Of a stretch of 20,122 nt of DNA, positions 8,901 through 15,139 are shown in pieces. The DNA lies in assembly GCA_049600855.1 (NCBI GenBank), contig JBMYQA010000091.1, positions 1 to 20,122 on the forward strand, given 5' to 3'. The DNA is from JBMYQA01 sp049600855. Its GTDB lineage: Bacteria > Bacteroidota > Bacteroidia > Cytophagales > Flammeovirgaceae. A program made the position numbers and the translations under genes. The stretch's first letter is position 1; every line of letters starts with the position of its first letter. Under the pieces are notes generated by a model. The model saw nothing but the letters and a program-made list of their open reading frames with translations. It searched no databases and had not been told where the DNA came from.

Positions 8901-9235
8901 TCATTCCCATCAGGCTCTATGCGATAAACCATCATTTCACGCTCTGGATACGCCCAGTTAATAATTGCAGTAAATTCCTTCGTAGCATCTGCTGCTTCAG
9001 CAGAAGTGACTTTCTCAATAATAATGGGGCTATAGTGTTGATCAATCACTACTTTTTTTACAACATGCTGGGAATTGATCGCAAGGGTAATCCAAAAAGT
9101 ATCCCCTGCTACTGTAGGCTCATAGTAGGAAGCACAGCTTTCTAGGGTATTGCAGTAGTTTTGAGGAGCTAAACTGCCCTTATATATTTTTAAAGGAAAA
9201 ACTGTTTGATTATGTATCTTGACTGTTGCAATCAT
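5975..9235 (-). CDS. Large multidomain protein of unknown function (1086 aa)
   Basis: No function recognised. There is no signal peptide or obvious transmembrane helix at the N-terminus. Residues 1 to about 75 look like a beta-sandwich (VKIHNQTVFPLKIYKG, then alternating strands), of the kind seen in aegerolysin/cytolysin-like folds, though similarity is only in style. Residues 75 to 430 are beta-rich, including GEVIVFDQDNFSGNFWFF (206 to 223), which resembles a beta/gamma-crystallin Greek-key strand. Residues 530 to 660 are amphipathic helices ending in ELLKFLFDWKNY (635 to 646). A hydrophobic, helical C-terminal part includes PWDIPILSFF (831 to 840) and QVATYIMAIPFTLMYELKNG (849 to 868), then a Gly/Ala-rich hydrophobic end. 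From memory, the order FLFDW...IP-L...MAIPFTL resembles large uncharacterised proteins of fungi and some bacteria. It lies 38 bases downstream of the 283-aa gene and is probably cotranscribed with it. Confidence 0.75.
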   Translation of the reverse strand: MIATVKIHNQTVFPLKIYKGSLAPQNYCNTLESCASYYEPTVAGDTFWITLAINSQHVVKKVVIDQHYSPIIIEKVTSAEAADATKEFTAIINWAYPEREMMVYRIEPDGNDKVIYTNTVGKYLALQTHSIYKACPVGHSELPLYYFLTKGMQDHNADGDPPSVTYSQFRTFTAGFKESSSNSYVLLPNCPFEDRIHHGSFQLREGEVIVFDQDNFSGNFWFFQTPCKDVELVTGTTICSYILGPNTIIDYEDDQGNPHRSNTPMKTDGMTKFTISKQIPDNVAGVKVFNSWSEDALTEDGASFSKKTVLRTTFVITHPRIQDLYLSTGEDRTEVIIVNQNGYAPKTLNTASLGKYGLKVALSSTKRVTVLQTIDSLRGRFMLPELFIWHEKMGENDLVVVCPDMDLHQRMGKMELKDALGNKTTLYQQREHLGISKKVVKGLKQDTFDHVQGTLQSLGKAMNHAVRQDALATHTKRVIEGATMTHQYLILSFDEKKNTTQNTDQQSVLQHFKQHLSHAKSAPPIPRHVVSEDADHWTDHVMEHVDKVTDKVKGIFGVEDKVESIGSWWDDAWKDMKSLAIKVVDSVEHLVDKAVHVLLETEAGFFHFVCDEAEKLGKMIVGLIKAIGAELEKIIELLKFLFDWKNYKNSAKAIEVSITDRQQGLVHYFEQSRYANELKDMWDHTGKVWWRKNVTNKLEPIKTEIINKLGIRQPTSTPSSPTHNEVLEKLEWIVNAVTSHHSPFQPASHQHSTSNGLIKLLAKLNKSHKGYATDLYTLLKGTNYPETILVEFIADKPVQFIDGVVSGSLIDSIIEEITAMLNDPIAPFEKPWDIPILSFFLEEEISMFQVATYIMAIPFTLMYELKNGHAPFDDHNCQVSLLSSSPYSTSSNLLEAEMVTTDKKISECLSATSNLLSILPSINHLLGISREVGGEGAGIKLPPVFGALFSASRFLDFVVKTVEFSAGPKTAAQIDLMAILYIRGAFGLGMATLVLDGKFSGNNAALQGFIDVGLGITRLAVCIVSEIEHDNWVKASDYVECGALISEFIGVGGGLPEPFGALVDVVGAAVIQDALIAAAVLRMTDH

Positions 9236-9273
9236 GATTGATTTATTTTTTAGTGATCAAAAAAAGTTTGTGC

Positions 9274-10125
9274 TTATGCGTACTCTGGATATATCAGGTA
9301 TACATTATCTCCACTTCCTTCTGCCAATATTTGTGCACAAAGGCGCTCTTGAGGCTTTAAATGGTACACAAACTGATCATTCAAAAACTTCATCAATTTT
9401 TCTTGGCTTGGAACTTGACAAGCTTGATAAGTCCAATTACCATACGCTGCTACATCAGGCACATTTAGGTAATGGTAGCCCGCTGTTTCCGAGATGAGCT
9501 CATCAAAGGAATAAGCTCCATAAATGAGCATGGGCGCAGCAGATACCGTCCAAAGGAAGTTATTATTCAGTATTTTGAATTGCCAAGGTTTATAAGCTTT
9601 AAATATCGTATTTTCATTCAGGGTTCTATTGTTGATGCCTTCATCCATCTCAATAATGTCTACACTTTTATCATCATTTTTGGTATAAGGTAATGTGCCA
9701 TTTCGAGTATGAACATTCGGGAAGAACGAATTGAAGCTGCTGATGAGATTTCCCTCATAGTATTGAAAGGCCGTCAAAGAAAATAATGCTGAATAGAGAT
9801 CATAAGTATTTATTTGACTGAGTGTCATTTCTTTAACAAAATCTACCGAAAGCTGTCTTGGACTATAGTAAGCCCATGTCCAAGAGCCTATGGGGAAATA
9901 ATGCAATGGTATTTTGCGTAAATCTGGTGTGAGTTCACCCGTGTAGTAACATGCTTGAATATAAGAAGAACTGGAGTTATTTAATATCAGTTTTACTCCC
10001 AAAGGATGTAATTTCCCTCCACGTTCTGTTTTTAATGAATTATTTAAACCATTAATTGCCTTTTGGATAGCATCTTCAAATTGTTTGTTGTCCACATGCC
10101 AATGATTACATGTAAAATTAGCCAT
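9274..10125 (-). CDS. Hypothetical protein (283 aa), first gene of the two-gene operon
   Basis: I do not recognise this family. The protein starts MANFTCNHWHVDN, has no signal peptide or transmembrane segment, and is rich in aromatic residues (many Tyr, Phe and Trp), with clusters such as LHYFPIGSWTWAYYSP (residues 74 to 89). It reads as a soluble mixed alpha/beta protein: an amphipathic N-terminal helix (FEDAIQKAINGLNNSL), then strand-like segments. Its stop is 38 bases before the start of the 1086-aa gene on the same strand, so the two are probably transcribed together and may act together, for example as partner, chaperone or immunity protein. That role is inference from position only. No convincing full promoter is visible upstream; an isolated -7-like TAAGTTTG lies at 10268 to 10275 on the minus strand. 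Confidence 0.7.
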   Translation of the reverse strand: MANFTCNHWHVDNKQFEDAIQKAINGLNNSLKTERGGKLHPLGVKLILNNSSSSYIQACYYTGELTPDLRKIPLHYFPIGSWTWAYYSPRQLSVDFVKEMTLSQINTYDLYSALFSLTAFQYYEGNLISSFNSFFPNVHTRNGTLPYTKNDDKSVDIIEMDEGINNRTLNENTIFKAYKPWQFKILNNNFLWTVSAAPMLIYGAYSFDELISETAGYHYLNVPDVAAYGNWTYQACQVPSQEKLMKFLNDQFVYHLKPQERLCAQILAEGSGDNVYLIYPEYA

Positions 10126-10544
10126 AGTTCAGAATGATTAAAGGTTGAGGGAATAGAATATGTTAGGTAATGGTTATTGCTATGACCAAATAAAAAATCA
10201 TATTAGCGTACTAAATATTCGCACGTTATTAGATCAGTCATATATTTAGTTGAGCGTATAAGCCAAGCAAACTTAGTATTCAGGTTTAATTGGGCATTCA
10301 GAAATGTTTATGTGGCTACCTTTATCTGATTATGCTGGTGGTATGTATTCTAAGAGGCTGTTTGAACTTTTTCTTTCGGCTAAACAAAAAATCCCAACAG
10401 CCTCTAATACTTTATAGATTAATGAGTTCCGTTGAAACTATGTTATCAGTTAATAGATAGTTCAATCAGTATTTACTTAAATTTATGAACTTCTTTTATA
10501 AAAGTCAAGCAGGTATACTGTTCCGTCATGATTTAATCAAATCT
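10126..10544. other. Intergenic region without a gene
   Basis: No coding region is visible in these 419 bases. It contains a 9-base inverted repeat ACTAAATAT / ATATTTAGT (10210 to 10218 and 10242 to 10250), a candidate -7 element for the minus-strand 283-aa gene (10268 to 10275), and the IS-end-like palindrome at 10353 to 10405. The stretch between the palindrome and the CIA30-like gene shows nothing I can name. Confidence 0.5.
10353..10405. repeat. Short inverted repeat resembling insertion-sequence ends
   Basis: AGAGGCTGTT (10353 to 10362) and AACAGCCTCT (10396 to 10405) are perfect 10-base inverted arms around 33 bases. The motif GAGGCTGTTTGAA resembles terminal repeats of several Bacteroidota insertion sequences. 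There is no transposase gene, so this could be a miniature remnant or a plain hairpin. A related sequence TAAGAGGCTGTTT recurs at 20063 to 20075. Confidence 0.35.
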
Positions 10545-11090
10545 CTATTCAAATAAAATGTAATCAATCTCTGCTGCAAAGTTGCCTGCTCTTTTCTCAT
10601 CTGTAATGAAACCGATGCGGATGATACTTTTAAGCTCTTGCTGCGTTAATTTTCTTCCTGTTTGGTAGCCCATACGATATTGCCCAAAATCGGTTAGCTT
10701 GATTTTAATGGTTTCCCATTCCCCATCAGAAGCAGCAAGGTGATGTTTAAAATAAGGCATATAAAACCGATTAGAGGTTTCAAGAGTCAAGGCCAACTCA
10801 ATGCCTGTATTTCTCATTCGAATGGTGATGGTTTGATAATCAGATAAATCGAACGATTGAAAAGGGCTTTTGAACGAAGTGAATCCACCATTATTTTCTA
10901 AAGAAACGCTTCCAGAAAATTGCAAACTATTTTTCTTAAAATCCACATTCCCGCGCGAAAGGCCTCCCATCACGCCATCATTGATAATGTACCAATTTTG
11001 ACCATCCTTTTTTGAGCCAAAATCAACTTGACTATGTGATCCAATTCCCATCATACATACACTTAAAAACAGCAATACAGCAAGCTTCAT
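10545..11090 (-). CDS. CIA30-family exported protein
   Basis: A 181-residue protein with a signal peptide (MKLAVLLFLSVCMMGIGSHS, probably cleaved before Gln21) and a single CIA30 (NDUFAF1-type) domain. The family signature is clear: NDGVMGGLSRG (37 to 47), FSGSVSLENNGGFTSF (58 to 73), IRMRNTG, and a C-terminal beta strand IGFITDEKRAGNFAAEIDYI. In eukaryotes the domain serves complex I assembly. Bacterial members form carbohydrate-binding-module-like beta-sandwiches of unknown role, and this one probably sits in the periplasm or is secreted. It lies 81 bases downstream of the 267-aa gene on the same strand, so cotranscription is possible. Confidence 0.85.
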   Translation of the reverse strand: MKLAVLLFLSVCMMGIGSHSQVDFGSKKDGQNWYIINDGVMGGLSRGNVDFKKNSLQFSGSVSLENNGGFTSFKSPFQSFDLSDYQTITIRMRNTGIELALTLETSNRFYMPYFKHHLAASDGEWETIKIKLTDFGQYRMGYQTGRKLTQQELKSIIRIGFITDEKRAGNFAAEIDYILFE

Positions 11091-11171
11091 AGCAATAAAG
11101 TTTAATTCATTGATGAAACTTGCTGTATTTCAACTATGTTTCGCTTTTAACAGGCGTTTAACGCAATGTGG

Positions 11172-11975
11172 TTATTCCAATTGCATACTCAATCCACCCG
11201 AGACCATCCAAATATCTACGGATTCATAATAACGTGCATGCATGGCATTTACATGTCCGTGAAAGCTTAAAGCGCCTTTGCCTTTTCCAATCTGGTAATA
11301 CGTGCCCACATTCCATTCTCGCCGCACTTGAGTTTCGGTATCTCCATCTCGCACAAAACGCCCTTCCACATTGAAGCGTAAACGCTTTGTTGGGTAAATG
11401 TCTACTGCCAAAGTTCTTTCGGGAAAAGTGATATCTGTCACATACTCTTTCATGATCCCAATTCCCAATCGGGCGTTAAAGTGCTTGAAGGGCAATACAT
11501 TTAGTTGCAACAATTGCGCATCTAAGGTATTGTAAGTTGCAGGATTGCCTACTCGATTTTCAAACTGATGGTAATAACGTAAACTCGCAGAAAACAAGCC
11601 CCAATTCGCTTGAATTCGGCTGGAAGAGATTTGATAGTCGGTAGGAATTGCTCCATATTGGCTTTGTAATTCGAGACTGGTAATGCGTTTAATGTCCTTG
11701 TCTCGTTCTGAATTGAGTACTAAACCTTGCAATTGGCCAATGCCGTGAAACAAATAGACGATGCCTTCAAAAAGAAATAAAAAATCGCCCACATCGCCTC
11801 CCTCATAGTCATCATCTGAACTTGAGCTTGTTCGGGAAGAATTACTTGTATTGGCGCTTTCTCGCCTTTCCTTGTTGGCATTGGCTTGATCAATAATTTT
11901 TTTTGTGGTTTGGGCAAATCCCGTTTGGACAAAAAACAGAAAAAGCCCCAAAAGAACTACAGTTGTGATTTTCAT
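11172..11975 (-). CDS. Exported protein, probable outer-membrane beta-barrel
   Basis: A 267-residue protein with a clear signal peptide (hydrophobic VVLLGLFLFFVQTGFAQ, cleavage near Ala21-Gln22). A Ser/Asn/Asp-rich low-complexity linker follows (about residues 40 to 60, including SSRTSSSSDDD). Next comes a hydrophobic segment FLFLFEGIVYLFHGIGQ, and then alternating amphipathic beta strands with aromatic belts (for example WGLFSASLRYYHQFEN and WNVGTYYQIGKGKG) to the end; the last residues are GGLSMQLE. This pattern suits an outer-membrane beta-barrel, but I do not recognise the family. It is the gene before the CIA30-like one. Confidence 0.65.
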   Translation of the reverse strand: MKITTVVLLGLFLFFVQTGFAQTTKKIIDQANANKERRESANTSNSSRTSSSSDDDYEGGDVGDFLFLFEGIVYLFHGIGQLQGLVLNSERDKDIKRITSLELQSQYGAIPTDYQISSSRIQANWGLFSASLRYYHQFENRVGNPATYNTLDAQLLQLNVLPFKHFNARLGIGIMKEYVTDITFPERTLAVDIYPTKRLRFNVEGRFVRDGDTETQVRREWNVGTYYQIGKGKGALSFHGHVNAMHARYYESVDIWMVSGGLSMQLE

Positions 11976-12092
11976 TGTTTAGCGTTTAGTTAATTCCTAA
12001 TTGATTTGACTGTAGCTAAAACAACTCACAACTATTGCTTGACATTAAATTAAGATTCTTTCACTTCATGGTCTTTAAGTTCTTAATTAATC

Positions 12093-12125
12093 AAAAAAAG
12101 TGACCATCAACTTGACGATCACTTT
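12093..12125 (-). terminator. Intrinsic terminator of the DUF1573 gene
   Basis: Read as minus-strand RNA, bases 12125 to 12097 fold into a 13-pair stem with a 3-base AGU loop, then continue into four more U (seven U in a row). Two of the pairs are G-U wobbles; on the plus strand they become A/C mismatches, so the structure is strong only in the minus direction. It lies about 60 bases after the DUF1573 stop codon. Confidence 0.75.
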
Positions 12126-12183
12126 CCAATACATTAGGAATATTGACGTTTTGGGTACCTAATACTAATTGATATTTTCGAGC

Positions 12184-12570
12184 TTACTCCTGTACGACTT
12201 CGCCTTTAAGCTTTAAGACTACGGGTAAACCTGTATTTGAATAAACGGTTAGGCTTTTCGAAAAAACGCCCGTGTGTTTGGCATCAAAAGTTGCCGTTAT
12301 GGTTGATGTTTTGCCAGCTAAAATTGGTTTGGTGGAATAGTCTGAAGCGGTACATCCGCAACTTGTGGCTACGTGCGTAATCACTAAAGGAGCTTTGCCC
12401 TCATTAGTGAAAGTGAAGGTGGCATCTACAGGAATCCCTTGTTTAATTACACCAAGGTTAATCTCTTCCGCTTCCCACTTGAAACTGGCCTCTGATTCGT
12501 TACTACTTGCATGCTGACCAAATGCATGACCTACTGTAAATAGCAGTAAAACAATTAAATACACTCTCAT
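12184..12570 (-). CDS. DUF1573 domain-containing exported protein
   Basis: A 128-residue protein with a signal peptide (MRVYLIVLLLFTVGHAFGQ) and one Ig-like DUF1573 domain. The domain shows the usual order: F-x-W-x-x-x-x-I-N-L-G-V-I-K-Q-G (30 to 45), FTFTNEGKAPLVIT (52 to 65), the signature TSCGCTASDY (69 to 78, Cys71 and Cys73), and the final strand LPVVLKLKGEV. The family is abundant in Bacteroidota and is exported; its role is not established. It is a single-gene unit with its own terminator and an exact -7 box upstream, divergent from the GNAT gene. Confidence 0.9.
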   Translation of the reverse strand: MRVYLIVLLLFTVGHAFGQHASSNESEASFKWEAEEINLGVIKQGIPVDATFTFTNEGKAPLVITHVATSCGCTASDYSTKPILAGKTSTITATFDAKHTGVFSKSLTVYSNTGLPVVLKLKGEVVQE

Positions 12571-12628
12571 AAACTGTTGTTTTAATAGGTTTAACTAGAA
12601 AGGTAACAAGAGGCCTCAATCCACTACA

Positions 12629-12636
12629 CAAATGTA
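12629..12636 (-). promoter_or_regulatory. Candidate -7 box for the DUF1573 gene
   Basis: The minus strand reads TACATTTG, an exact match to TAnnTTTG, about 60 bases upstream of the DUF1573 start. No good -33 element is found at the usual distance (the nearest TTG is only 14 bases away). Confidence 0.35.
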
Positions 12637-12640
12637 AAGG

Positions 12641-12699
12641 GATGTTAAATCAATTGCTGTTAATGACTTGGTAATGGCTTGAAACGAGATGTTAAATCA
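12641..12699. repeat. Direct repeat GATGTTAAATCA in a divergent promoter region
   Basis: The 12-base sequence GATGTTAAATCA occurs at 12641 to 12652 and again at 12688 to 12699, 47 bases apart. It lies between the divergent DUF1573 and GNAT genes, next to the DUF1573 -7 box. It could be a pair of regulator sites or a short AT-rich coincidence. Confidence 0.3.
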
Positions 12700-12757
12700 C
12701 CATATAGGGTAAAGTTCAAACCTCGAACCTCCAATAAGAACCCAAAGCATTTGACAG

Positions 12758-12789
12758 TTTGGATTTGTAGTCTATCGAAAGTAGTATTG
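12758..12789 (+). promoter_or_regulatory. Predicted promoter of the GNAT acetyltransferase gene
   Basis: TTTG at 12758 to 12761 (-33) and TAGTATTG at 12782 to 12789 (-7, one mismatch to TAnnTTTG) are separated by 20 bases. Transcription would begin near 12796, about 60 bases before the start codon. Confidence 0.45.
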
Positions 12790-12856
12790 TGTAAAGGAGA
12801 AATGAATGGAATAGGAGTGTTTATCAAACTGTTGTTCATACAAAACCTCAGAACAA

Positions 12857-13318
12857 ATGGAGAAAAAAATATCGGTTGACATCAGAAAGCTCGACAAAGA
12901 AAATTTGCCTGAGTTCATTGAGCTGATACACTTATTTGAAGTCGTTTTTGAAATGGAAGACTTCTCAATGCCCAATACACATCACCTTCAAAAACTATTA
13001 AATCAAAATAACTTTGGTGTTTTCGTGGCTACCTTTAATGGCAAAGTAGTTGGCGGATTGACTACCTATGTATTGGAACAATATTACTCAGAAAAACCAC
13101 TTGCATACATTTTTGATTTGGCTGTGGATAATGAACTACAACGAAAAGGTATTGGAAAAAAGCTCATCGCTACCGTAAATAAATTCTATCAGGAGAAAGG
13201 ATTTGAAGAAGTGTTTGTACAGGCGGATAAAGTGGATGACTATGCGATTGATTTTTATCGAAAAACAAGCCCCTCAGCCGAAGAAGAAGTGGCTCATTTT
13301 TATTATAAGCTGAATTAA
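12857..13318 (+). CDS. GNAT acetyltransferase, AAC(3)-I-like
   Basis: A 153-residue acetyl-CoA-dependent N-acetyltransferase. The acetyl-CoA loop is Q95-R-K-G-I-G100 after the strand YIFDLAVDNE (84 to 93). The pattern GGLTTYVLEQYY (66 to 77), YIFDLAVDNELQRKGIG and FVQADKVDDYAIDFYRK...EEEVAHF (120 to 148) follows the aminoglycoside 3-N-acetyltransferase type I enzymes, where the corresponding parts read AYVLPKF, YIYDLAV..HRRQGIA and YVQADYGDDPAVALY.KLG..EEVMHF (from memory). The C-terminal part has an unusual TSPSAEEE instead of the usual KLG-R-EEV. Whether it acts on aminoglycosides or another amine is unknown; many chromosomal homologues are untested. It opens the plus-strand run of genes. 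Confidence 0.8.
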   Translation: MEKKISVDIRKLDKENLPEFIELIHLFEVVFEMEDFSMPNTHHLQKLLNQNNFGVFVATFNGKVVGGLTTYVLEQYYSEKPLAYIFDLAVDNELQRKGIGKKLIATVNKFYQEKGFEEVFVQADKVDDYAIDFYRKTSPSAEEEVAHFYYKLN

Positions 13319-13442
13319 AAGAAACTAGATTTCTACCCTAGTAGAAAACGGTATTCAGCCAAAACTTCATCAAAAATAAACCCTTCGGAAGTAACAAAAC
13401 TCAACTTGCCTCGTCTTCGAAGAAAATCAAATCAACTTCGAC

Positions 13443-14108
13443 ATGAAAAATCAAAAAATTGGAGGCGTCGTAGGCATTATTGAGGCGATTCTGTATGTCA
13501 TCGGCATTGCTTTTCTTTTTCTATTTCTTTCTCCTGCTATGGACGAAACGAAGTCAGGCATCGACAAATTGAGTTTTATTCTGGAGAATAAGACCCTGTT
13601 TCAAATTTGGCATTTATTAATCTACGTGATCTTTGGACTGCTGCTCTTACCATTGGCAATTGCAATCAATGAAAATTTCAAAACGCAATCATTAATCGGT
13701 ACCAAAGTCACACCTATTTTGGGTTTTATTTGGTCAGGTTTAGTGATTGCAAGTGGAATGGTTAATAATATTGGCTTGGAAACCGTAAATAAACTATTTC
13801 TGGAAGATCAAGCTGGCGCTTTAATGGCTTGGAAGATTATTAGTTCAATTCAAAACGGCCTTGGTGGTGGTGTGGAAATCGTTGGTGGGCTTTGGGTATT
13901 GCTTATTAGCGTATACGGCTTAAGGGAACAGGTTTTTCCTAAACCGCTAAATTATCTTGGTCTCATTGTTGGCGGTGCAGGAATATTGACCATGATTCCA
14001 GGATTAAAAGACCTTGGACTCATTTTCGGAATGACCCAGATCATTTGGTTTGCTTGGATAGGCATGTACATGTTGAAAAATCAAAAACAGGTTGTTACTA
14101 TTGTGTAG
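13443..14108 (+). CDS. DUF4386-like integral membrane protein
   Basis: A 221-residue protein with about six membrane segments, the first beginning at residue 7 (IGGVVGIIEAILYVIGIAFL). Other features are FQIWHLLIYVIFGLLLLPLA (residues 53 to 72), a conserved-looking stretch GGGVEIVGGLWVLLISVYGL, and a positively charged end. Layout and length fit the DUF4386 group of small inner-membrane proteins of unknown role. The assignment is by pattern, not by alignment. It lies 124 bases after the GNAT gene and 34 bases before the next start, so it is probably cotranscribed with its neighbours. Confidence 0.65.
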   Translation: MKNQKIGGVVGIIEAILYVIGIAFLFLFLSPAMDETKSGIDKLSFILENKTLFQIWHLLIYVIFGLLLLPLAIAINENFKTQSLIGTKVTPILGFIWSGLVIASGMVNNIGLETVNKLFLEDQAGALMAWKIISSIQNGLGGGVEIVGGLWVLLISVYGLREQVFPKPLNYLGLIVGGAGILTMIPGLKDLGLIFGMTQIIWFAWIGMYMLKNQKQVVTIV

Positions 14109-14142
14109 AAATGTGTTTTATAGTATTGTGGATAATAAAGAA

Positions 14143-14655
14143 ATGAATGAAGAACAATTATTTTTCAGTAAAAACATTAAAGACTTCCTTGATGAAGCAG
14201 CTGGAAAAACGTTAAAATATATATGCTTTGACATAAACCCTCCCTATGATTTCAAAAACGCTAACTTGAACTTCAAATTTAGGTATGCACTTAGGGTCTT
14301 TTTTTCTATGGAACATGGGGATTTTAGAATGGCCTGTTCTGATACATCAGATGGTCTTTCAGCACTATATGTTGAAAAGTGTACATTCCCCAATAACGAT
14401 AATAAATGCGACGAAAAGTTAGATGTGAACGCCATATTTGGGAAGTCAGAAACCTACCTGTCTAAAGAAGGTTTAATTGAGAAGCTAAAAATAACTTGCG
14501 GGCAAACAACTTGGACATTCATTCCAGCCGAAATCTATTTAAAATCAGATGGAAACTTTCGATATGTTAAAAATGATGAAATGGTTTTCGTTTTTGATAA
14601 TGATGAGGAAGTTTCAAACTTTGAAAAGGAGCTCAAAGCTACTGACAATTTGTAA
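14143..14655 (+). CDS. Hypothetical acidic cytoplasmic protein (170 aa)
   Basis: I do not recognise this protein. I take the start at 14143 (MNEEQLFFSKN), because the longer frame beginning at 14092 overlaps the preceding gene and adds 17 residues with no family-like character. It is soluble, acidic and rich in Asn, Asp and Lys, with three cysteines in the middle (ACSDTSDG, KCTF, NKCDEK) and strand-like segments such as FKFRYALRVFF. No signal peptide is present. The Asn/Lys-rich composition is more AT-driven than in the neighbours. Small soluble proteins of this look are often immunity-like or orphan accessory genes, but nothing here proves that. Confidence 0.6.
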   Translation: MNEEQLFFSKNIKDFLDEAAGKTLKYICFDINPPYDFKNANLNFKFRYALRVFFSMEHGDFRMACSDTSDGLSALYVEKCTFPNNDNKCDEKLDVNAIFGKSETYLSKEGLIEKLKITCGQTTWTFIPAEIYLKSDGNFRYVKNDEMVFVFDNDEEVSNFEKELKATDNL

Positions 14656-14688
14656 GAAAACGATACTTATCTACTCACAAAAAGTAAC

Positions 14689-15048
14689 ATGGAACCAAAA
14701 GCATTAATTGAAAAATGGGTTGAGGCCTTCAACGAAGGAGATGCCATCAAAATCGCGGAATTCTATCATGAAGATGCCATTAATCACCAAGTAGCTCATG
14801 AACCCATTACTGGAAAAACGGCCATTAAAGAAATGTTTGCTGCTGAGTTTAGTCAAGCAGAAATGACTTGTATTCCAGAAAACATTTTTACAGATGGCGA
14901 ATGGGCAATTTTAGAATGGAAAGACCCTTTAGGATTAAGAGGGTGCGGTTTTTTCCATGTGACAAATGGCAAGATTAAGTTCCAAAGAGGCTATTGGGAT
15001 AAACTGTCTTTTCTAAGAATGCATAATTTGCCAATTCCAAGTGAATAA
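14689..15048 (+). CDS. SnoaL-like / NTF2-fold protein
   Basis: A 119-residue protein with the NTF2-like cone fold used by SnoaL polyketide cyclases and many small uncharacterised enzymes. Visible features are the N-terminal helix pattern LIEKWVEAFNEGDAIKIAEFYHEDA (residues 6 to 30), the typical G-x-x-A-I-K-E-M-F helix (82 to 90 relative to the fold; here GKTAIKEMF at about 42 to 50), and C-terminal strands WAILEWKDPLGLRGCGFFHV and GKIKFQRGYWDKLSFL. The last motif, W-D plus an aromatic tail, is common in SnoaL-like members. The substrate is unknown. It sits 33 bases after the preceding gene. Confidence 0.8.
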   Translation: MEPKALIEKWVEAFNEGDAIKIAEFYHEDAINHQVAHEPITGKTAIKEMFAAEFSQAEMTCIPENIFTDGEWAILEWKDPLGLRGCGFFHVTNGKIKFQRGYWDKLSFLRMHNLPIPSE

Positions 15049-15059
15049 GTGCATTCTGA

Positions 15060-15113
15060 ATGAACAACAGCATACTACAAATGTATACGTCAACTTTACA
15101 AGCTGTTGTTCAT
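15060..15113. repeat. Perfect 12-bp inverted repeat between the SnoaL-like and flavoprotein genes
   Basis: ATGAACAACAGC (15060 to 15071) and GCTGTTGTTCAT (15102 to 15113) are exact reverse complements with a 30-base spacer. It may be the terminator-type hairpin of the SnoaL-like gene (no T tract follows) or an operator, because the right arm contains the candidate -33 element of the flavoprotein gene. Confidence 0.5.
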
Positions 15114-15135
15114 CCATTTAATTTCCTTATACTTG
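15105..15135 (+). promoter_or_regulatory. Candidate promoter of the flavoprotein gene (near-leaderless)
   Basis: GTTG at 15105 to 15108 and TATACTTG at 15128 to 15135 (one mismatch to TAnnTTTG) are 19 bases apart. The ATG follows the -7 box by only four bases, so transcription would start at or next to the start codon. Confidence 0.35.
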
Positions 15136-15139
15136 CAGC

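Noticed and set aside
10530..10542. GATTTAATCAAAT, the same 13 bases as the left part of the TetR palindrome.
   Set aside because: Only a half site, in the 3' region of the CIA30-like gene and not at a promoter; such AT-rich matches occur by chance.
12715..12735. GTTCAAACC / GGTTCGAGG sequences resembling a tRNA T-loop.
   Set aside because: No flanking T-stem pairing, anticodon arm or acceptor stem could be built on either strand.
12829..12839. CTGTTGTTCAT, shared with the right arm of the inverted repeat at 15102 to 15113.
   Set aside because: Eleven-base matches are expected many times by chance in 20 kb, and there is no partner arm here.
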